Shown one piece after another: positions 58,140 to 64,000 of a DNA stretch of 64,000 nt. Source of the stretch: Selaginella tamariscina (taxonomy: Eukaryota; Streptophyta; Lycopodiopsida; Selaginellales; Selaginellaceae); NCBI GenBank assembly GCA_003024785.1, contig PUQB01000043.1, forward strand, positions 558,001 through 622,000. Reading direction: 5' to 3'. Made by a program: the position numbers and the translations under genes. A model generated the notes under the pieces. The model was not told where the DNA came from. It did not search any database and saw nothing but the letters and a program-made list of their open reading frames with translations. Numbering within the stretch: position 1 is the first letter of the stretch; every line of letters starts with the position of its first letter.

Positions 58140-59975
58140 ATGAGAGCTTCTGGAGCCTCTCTACGCATTCATGTGGTAGTCATCGCACTTGTTTTCACGA
58201 TTTATATCTTCTCTACGCGGCTGAGCTCCGGTGAGTAATTTCCCTTTGATGTGTGTGAATTTCAATTTGTAGATGATAATCCTGCAAGAATTTCATAGTT
58301 TTCTTCATGGTGATGCAGAGAAATATGCACCGGTGAGGAGCAACATAGTGGAGGTGTACAATCGCCCACTGAACATACAGCAGGAAGAGCACTTGAACAG
58401 GGGATTAGAAATACAGGACGTGGTAGTTCTACCGGAAGATGAATTTCTGGTCACTATCGCGACAAATGGGGACAAAATACCCACCAGGAATCTCATGGGA
58501 ACCCACTGTTCGGTGACAATTGGCAATTCTGACACAATTCGTGCCCGGATTGTTGGAGCAGGATATCTTGGTTCAAACAGGGGAATTGTCAAATGCAGGG
58601 CTGTGGGTGAAGGAATTCAATGGAATACAGATGATCAGGTAGCAGTCAGTGTTGAATTACGCTCTGGGAAGCTGAATTCTGCTCCTCTCAGTGTTCTGCT
58701 ATGGAATCGGCTTGTTTTTGAGGCAGTGTCGACAGATGAAGACGTGGTAGTGTTTACCAAAGGGATTTTCCCTGTGAAAAAGGAGGATCAGGATAATGCA
58801 ACGGAATGTGTGTTCTTTGATGGTGAAGAATTGATAACAACAGATATCCTGGGTCTCTCACAAGAAGTCGTCCGGTGTAAGCATCCGCCTCTTGAGATCC
58901 GAGACCGACTGTTGGGGAAGAGAATCTCAGTAAAAACTTCTGAAAGCGAGATAAGTATGCCCACTATGGCCTTCTATGAGAGTCCGAGTACATCGGATAG
59001 CTCCGGGATCCACAGGACCACATTATATACAGGAGCTCCTCTTCTGAACAAATCCAGTTCTATAGCAGATGCCCAGAAATCGGCATTTGGTGTGTGCGTG
59101 CACGATGGTGTCCAACGTTGCCAAGTTCCTCCGGGAGTGGGTGTTGTATCACTCGCATTTGGGTGTGGAGAAGTTCTTCTTATATGACAACAACAGCGAG
59201 GATAACCTGGAGGAGATTGTACACGAGCTCGACAGTGATGGATCCTCTGCAAGTGTGGTTCGAAGGACCTGGCCATGGATTAAAACGCAGGAAGCTGGAT
59301 TCTCCATTGCGCGTTAACTGCCAGGAGCGAGTGCGAGTGGATGGCATTCGTGGATGTGGACGAGTTCATCTTTCCCAGGTACTGGATACGAAACTCTTCC
59401 GTATCGGAATCGCTAGACGATGACACACGGATTCTGGCTCGGGTAATCAACGACGCGAAACGGAAGACGATTCCGCAGAAGAATGCGACCGGGAATGCCG
59501 TGGGTCAGATCTCTTTCCGTTGTCGGAATTTTGGACCGTCCATGCAGAGGGAGAATCCGGGAGCCGGCGTCACGCAGGGTACACGTTAGAGTCGCTAAGG
59601 AGCAGCGACATAAGTCGCTGGTGTTGCTGGACGCCGTTGACTGGAGCCTAGTCAACGTGATACACCATTTCCAGCTGAGTCAAGGGTTTACGTGGATATC
59701 GGTTCCTGCGTGGAGGGGCGTGGTTAACCATTATAAGTACCAAGCTTGGGATGAGTTTAAGCACAAGTTTAAGAGGAGGGTTTCAGCCTATGTAGTGGAT
59801 TGGACAGAAGAAAAAGAATATTAAGTCGCAGGATCGAACACCGGGGCTTGGGATTAAGGCTGTCAAACCTGGGAAGTGGGAGTCAATGTTTTGTGACGTG
59901 GAAGATACTGCGTTGAGGGATTACGTTCTTTCAGTGTTTGGCTCTCCGGATTCTTTACCTTGGCGCCACAAATAG
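58140..59975 (+). CDS. GT92 (DUF23) glycosyltransferase, type II membrane protein, frame-disrupted
   Basis: Family GT92 inverting glycosyltransferases work in the Golgi; plant members include galactan synthases (GALS), but this sequence looks closer to the general plant DUF23 group. Exon 1 (58,140-58,230) encodes a short cytosolic head and a membrane anchor (VVVIALVFTIYIFSTRL); exon 2 starts at 58,319. The catalytic region shows VCACTMVSNVAKFLREWVLY, LGVEKFFLYDNNSEDN, the DxD motif (FVDVDEFIFP), SFRCRNFGPSMQRENPG, VVNHYKYQAWDEFK, and RTPGLGIKAV near the end. Frame shifts occur near 59,085, 59,310, 59,580 and 59,820. Domain order and length are complete, so it is either a recent pseudogene or mis-assembled. 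Confidence 0.78.
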
Positions 59976-60958
59976 GATCTTGTACAAATATATACTTTGA
60001 GTGAGCAGATCAAACGGCAGTTTAGTAGTTAAAACATTGTTACATTGTTTACATATTACATATACAGTAATATGTCTATTAAACTTATAATTTTTATATT
60101 TCAAAAACTTATATGTCAAAAACTTCAAATGTAATTAGTATATAAGCATGTATAAGCCATGTGTACATATATAATTATAAATTTCTTTATGCATTTTGTT
60201 ATCTTATTATTCAGACAAAACACACACACCACACAAGTGATGTTACCATGTTATTTTATGTACTACGTTCATTTACATAGGGTATAAATAAGGAAAATGG
60301 CTTCTGTTTGTGTAATGTTTGGAATGAGAAAACTACGGACAACAATGTCAACGTATGAATGGTAGATGTTTAAAATTTATAATTAAAGTTGAGTTTCAAA
60401 GTAAAGACGTATTCACCTACCATTGTATTATAAAACGTACTGCACCAAGGTGTTTCAAGATTATAGAATAGTTTAGACAATGAAATTAGAAATATATATA
60501 TACTTATGCAGTTTATATAATCTAGCTAAGCAAGCATGACACAGTAATCTCAATTATTTAGACCCTATTTTTACATCGTCTCATGTCCTTAAAAGAAAAA
60601 ACCATCCTGTGTTCCATTAACTCTATCCATATTAAAAACACATACAAATACTGTTTATTAAAAAATATATTGAAACTTAAGTCATAAGAATTATTAATTA
60701 TATTAATTAGCCTTGTAAGATACTGTATATTAGGTAATACGTATATACGCATGTGTATATACACACATGCGTAGTGACACATGGGTGGTGATCTGGCCCC
60801 ATGTGTCAGCGCCACGTGTCGCATGTGTGCCACGTGGCAGGAGGTCTCCTGTATATAAGCAGGGTTTTTGTATAATAGATCTGACATTTAATATATCTGC
60901 TCTTTCATTGGTGGAGAAGTTGGGTATTCCTTTCTTCTTTTCCTTTTCTTGTTTCATG
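59976..60958. other. Spacer and probable 5' LTR of the next element
   Basis: 59,976-60,720 is AT-rich with no gene. From about 60,723 GC-richer sequence with a TATA-like tgtatataag (about 60,850) probably belongs to the 5' LTR of the following Ty3/gypsy element, but its partner LTR is outside the window, so the limits are not provable here. Confidence 0.4.
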
Positions 60959-63900
60959 ACAATGAATATGGAGACGGCTTTTAGCATTATTGCTACTGCT
61001 ATTGATGCACAAACAAAGTTGTTGGAGCGCTTTGTTGAGGGTTCGTCCTCCTCTTCCCCGTCTGAGCCTCATGCCGGGGGATCTGCTTCTAGTACTCCTT
61101 TCTTCTTCACAGGCCACAAATCCGAGGGTTCGACCCCGATCTTTTTGTGGTGATCCGGGAGATGATGTATACCACTGGTTTGATCATTTCCAAGTATTGT
61201 TCGTTACCATGGTTGGGATGAGGCCCGTGCTCTCAGAGAATTCCCTACATGTTTGGAAGGCCCTGCGCTCAAGTGGTATAATGGATTGGCTGCGGAGATT
61301 CAAGCCAATAGTAATCGGTTAACGGAATGCCTCAAACGTACGTTTGGCAAAGTTGAGGATTCAGATGATGCTTTCCAACAACTGCATGCGATACGACAAC
61401 ATCCTGGTGAGTCTGTTATGCGGTTCAGTATTAGGTTCGGGGATTTAGTTCGGCGTGCATATCCTAACATGCCTGAGCCCATTAAGCTCGGTATGTTATG
61501 GCCAACTATGCGACCCGAACTTGTTCGATTCGTTCGGGCTCTTCGTCCTACCACATTGGAGGAAGCTTTTGCACTAGCTCAACGTTTTGAGTTGGTGCCT
61601 GGTGAGGGCCGTGTTCCCCTTGGGTTACCTGCTCCTCTGTTCAGCGTGCTGATCCAATGGAGGTTGATGCTGCTGCATATGTGCCCGCACGACAAGCCTT
61701 TCGTGGTCGACCTCGGGGCCCACCCCGTGGACCACCTCCACGAAATCGTCCTGCACCTGCTCCAGTTCCTGCCCGTGGTGGTCAAAATCCACGGATTCGT
61801 GACAGGAGGAATCGGAACAATGCAGGTCAACCCAATCAAGTTCATTGTTGGGCCTGTTGGGCCTGGACATACTTGGCGGGCATGCGATGTGTATCCTGAT
61901 TGGCGTCCACCACATCCAGGCTGGCGACCATATGTTCCGGATGGTGTACCTGTGGCGGCCATTATGTCTGATGATGAGCTTCCAGATGATGACGCTTCTC
62001 TTGCGGGTGGATCTGTTGCGGAAAACAGTAATCGTACGGGCGACGGAGGGATCCCGTGCGATGGAAACTCCACCTCCATGTTTTTTCCGCTATGCATATC
62101 AAGGGTTGCAAGTTCCACCAAATCATCCAGTTTTCACATTTTCTGCACGAGTGAATGATGTTTCAGTCACAGTACTTGTGGATACAGGATCTAGTATGTC
62201 TTCCATAACTACTTCTCTGGCGCATCGGTGCTCATTACCCTTGAGACGAGCAGATAAGGTCTTGCACATTTTATATGGTAATGGGCAGTCTCGTGCAGTA
62301 TCACAGTACACCACTTCGACTACGCTGGTTATGGGTGCCAACTGTAAGTTTCCCTCTGGGTCTCTTAGGGTTGTCCCTTCCCAGGTCTTTGACATCATTC
62401 TGGGATGTGATTGGTTAAAGCAGTCGAAAGGTACATGTGATTTTTCACTCTCTCCTCCTGTATTACGCTTGGAGTCTGTGTCTTTGCAGTCTGTTCCTTT
62501 ACGTCCAGAGAAGTTTGTTGCTGTTTGTATCACGCATACAGCTCCTTTGATTCCGGTCTTGGGGTGGTGTTCATCTCAACAGGTTCAAATGCCGGATCCG
62601 TCACCTGAGTGTCGAGCACACTGCATCGAACAACTTAAGAAACAGTATGCAAGTTTGTTCAAATTTGATCTGTCCCAAGGTGCACGTGTGAAGACTCGAC
62701 ACTGTATACCCACCGGCAATGCAAAGCCTTTCAAAGTCCCGGTTCGACGCAGGTCACCAAAGGAGTTATCAGCCATGCGAACAGCTGTTACTGATATGAT
62801 TGGTAAACGAGTGTGTCGTCCGTCACGGAGTCCATGGGCATGTGAACCTCATTTGGTTCCCAAGCCTGATGGATCTCTCCGATTTTGTGTGGATTACCGA
62901 CCTCTTAACGATGTTACCATCAAAGATGTCTATCCACTTCCGAACTCTGCCGATCTATTAGATCGTTTGGGTCAGAGTCGATGGTTTACTAAGTTGGATT
63001 TGGCATCAGGATATTGGCAGGTTCCTATGGCTGAGGAGGATATTCCAAAAACGGCCTTCCGGACACCATTTGGTCTTTACGAGTTTTTGGTCATGCCTTT
63101 TGGATTGACTTCAGCTCCTGCCACCTTTCAACGCATGATGGATGAGCTTCTTTCCGATATGCCTGATATCACTGCCGATTTTATCGACGATGTGCTCATT
63201 CATGGGTCTGGTTCTTGGGAGGATCACATTCGTGATGTACGGCGCGTTCTTGATCGATTTCGAGAAGTTGGCCTGAAGTTGAAACTTGAAAAGTGTGTGT
63301 TTGGTTCGACCGACACCACTTACTTGGGTTACCGTATATCTCGAGAGGGTTTACAGGTGGATCCAATGAAGTTGCGAGCTGTTCGAGAGTTCCCTCGTCC
63401 CCGTACAGTACAGGAAGTCCAGCGTTTCTTGGGCACGGTGCAGTACTTGGGTCGATTCATCGATCATCTCACTGATCGAACTGCCCCTCTTCGGGAGTTA
63501 GTTCGTCCACAGGTATCTTTCAGGTGGACTCGCAGGTGTCAGCAGAGGCATTTGACCAGTTAAAAGAGTTCCTGACAACTCCACCATTGCTTCAATACCC
63601 AGATTTTACTCGTCCGTTCATTTTACGAGTAGATGCCTCAGATGTTGGTATTGGTGGTGTATTGATGCAAACTGATGCTGTGGATTCTTCAATTCGACAC
63701 CCGGTGGCTTACATTAGTCGAGTACTCACCGGCTGAGCGGAATTATTCCACTACTGAAAAAGAATGCCTTGCTGCTGTTTGGGGTTTTGAACGACTTCAT
63801 GCCTACTTACATGGGAGTGAAACACTTTTGGAGTGTGATCATGCTGCTGTCACTTCCTTATTAAAACGGAAGAATTTAGTGGGCGTAGCGCAGATGGGCA

Positions 63901-64000
63901 TTACGTCTCCAGGTATATAACTTTAAGGTGGTGCACAGGCCTGGGCGAACAATGGTGGATGCGGATGCACTTTCTCGAGCACCCCTCTCCGATTCCACTT
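60959..64000 (+). mobile_element. Ty3/gypsy LTR retrotransposon, 5' part (fossil, cut by window edge)
   Basis: Gag-like region at about 60,963-62,150, then protease (VLVDTGSSMSS near 62,180), reverse transcriptase (about 62,750-63,500) with gypsy-type FTKLDLASGYWQVPM and MPFGLTSAPATFQ blocks, and the start of RNase H (about 63,580-63,880). Orientation is +. It is a different lineage from the element at 2,154-6,954, as gag and protease differ and no close DNA match is seen. A handful of breaks interrupt the frames. Integrase and the 3' LTR lie beyond 64,000. Confidence 0.9.

Noticed and set aside
60723-60958. Exact 5' LTR limits and primer site of the right-hand gypsy element
   Set aside because: The matching 3' LTR is beyond the window, so the ends cannot be set from this sequence alone.

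Overview
This is nuclear DNA from a land plant. The evidence is spliced GT-AG genes with short introns, a TRM/LONGIFOLIA-type gene, an OEP61-like chloroplast TPR receptor, a PAUSED/exportin-T gene, a plant GT92 glycosyltransferase, TELO-box-like motifs, and Ty1/copia, Ty3/gypsy and CACTA elements. Most introns are about 50-120 nt and the proteins are clearly diverged from angiosperm ones, so a non-seed plant such as a lycophyte (Selaginella-like) is my guess. That placement is inference only.

Positions 1-33,300 are a duplicated, transposon-ridden block. Three copies of an aldo-keto reductase gene (AKR1 7,090-8,348; AKR2 22,057-23,270; AKR3 28,076-29,316, all +) alternate with one full-length-looking TRM/LONGIFOLIA gene (29,462-33,274, -) and two partial TRM copies (about 23,400-25,090 and 25,510-26,620). 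The upstream blocks of AKR1 and AKR2 are paralogous: an array of ~205-bp repeats followed by ~1.1 kb of shared flank. They have been interrupted differently: a young-looking Ty3/gypsy element (2,154-6,954) sits upstream of AKR1, and a decayed Ty1/copia element (about 17,810-21,755) upstream of AKR2. Each copy keeps the other's empty target site. A 7,206-bp CACTA-type DNA transposon (8,882-16,087) has split the second repeat array.

Positions 33,300-53,000 are a compact housekeeping region: a DEAD-box RNA helicase of the RH25/26/31 type (-), a FAM32A homologue (-), a secreted glycine-rich protein (-), an OEP61-like TPR protein (-), exportin-T (+, 18 exons, divergent from OEP61), and the coatomer zeta subunit (-). 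TELO-box-like motifs lie just upstream of several of these. Many introns begin with long (TG)n tracts immediately after the splice donor.

Positions 53,300-60,000 hold a duplicated pair: an RNase H-like gene followed by a GT92 glycosyltransferase gene. Copy A has a decayed GT92 remnant; copy B has a full-length-like GT92 gene with a membrane anchor. Both RNase H-like copies have Ala where the first catalytic Asp is expected. A second Ty3/gypsy element starts near 60,960 and runs off the right edge.

Apparent small indels break the reading frame in most of the multi-exon host genes, including conserved housekeeping ones. Base-level assembly error is a serious alternative to real decay, and functional statements about broken genes should be read with that in mind.
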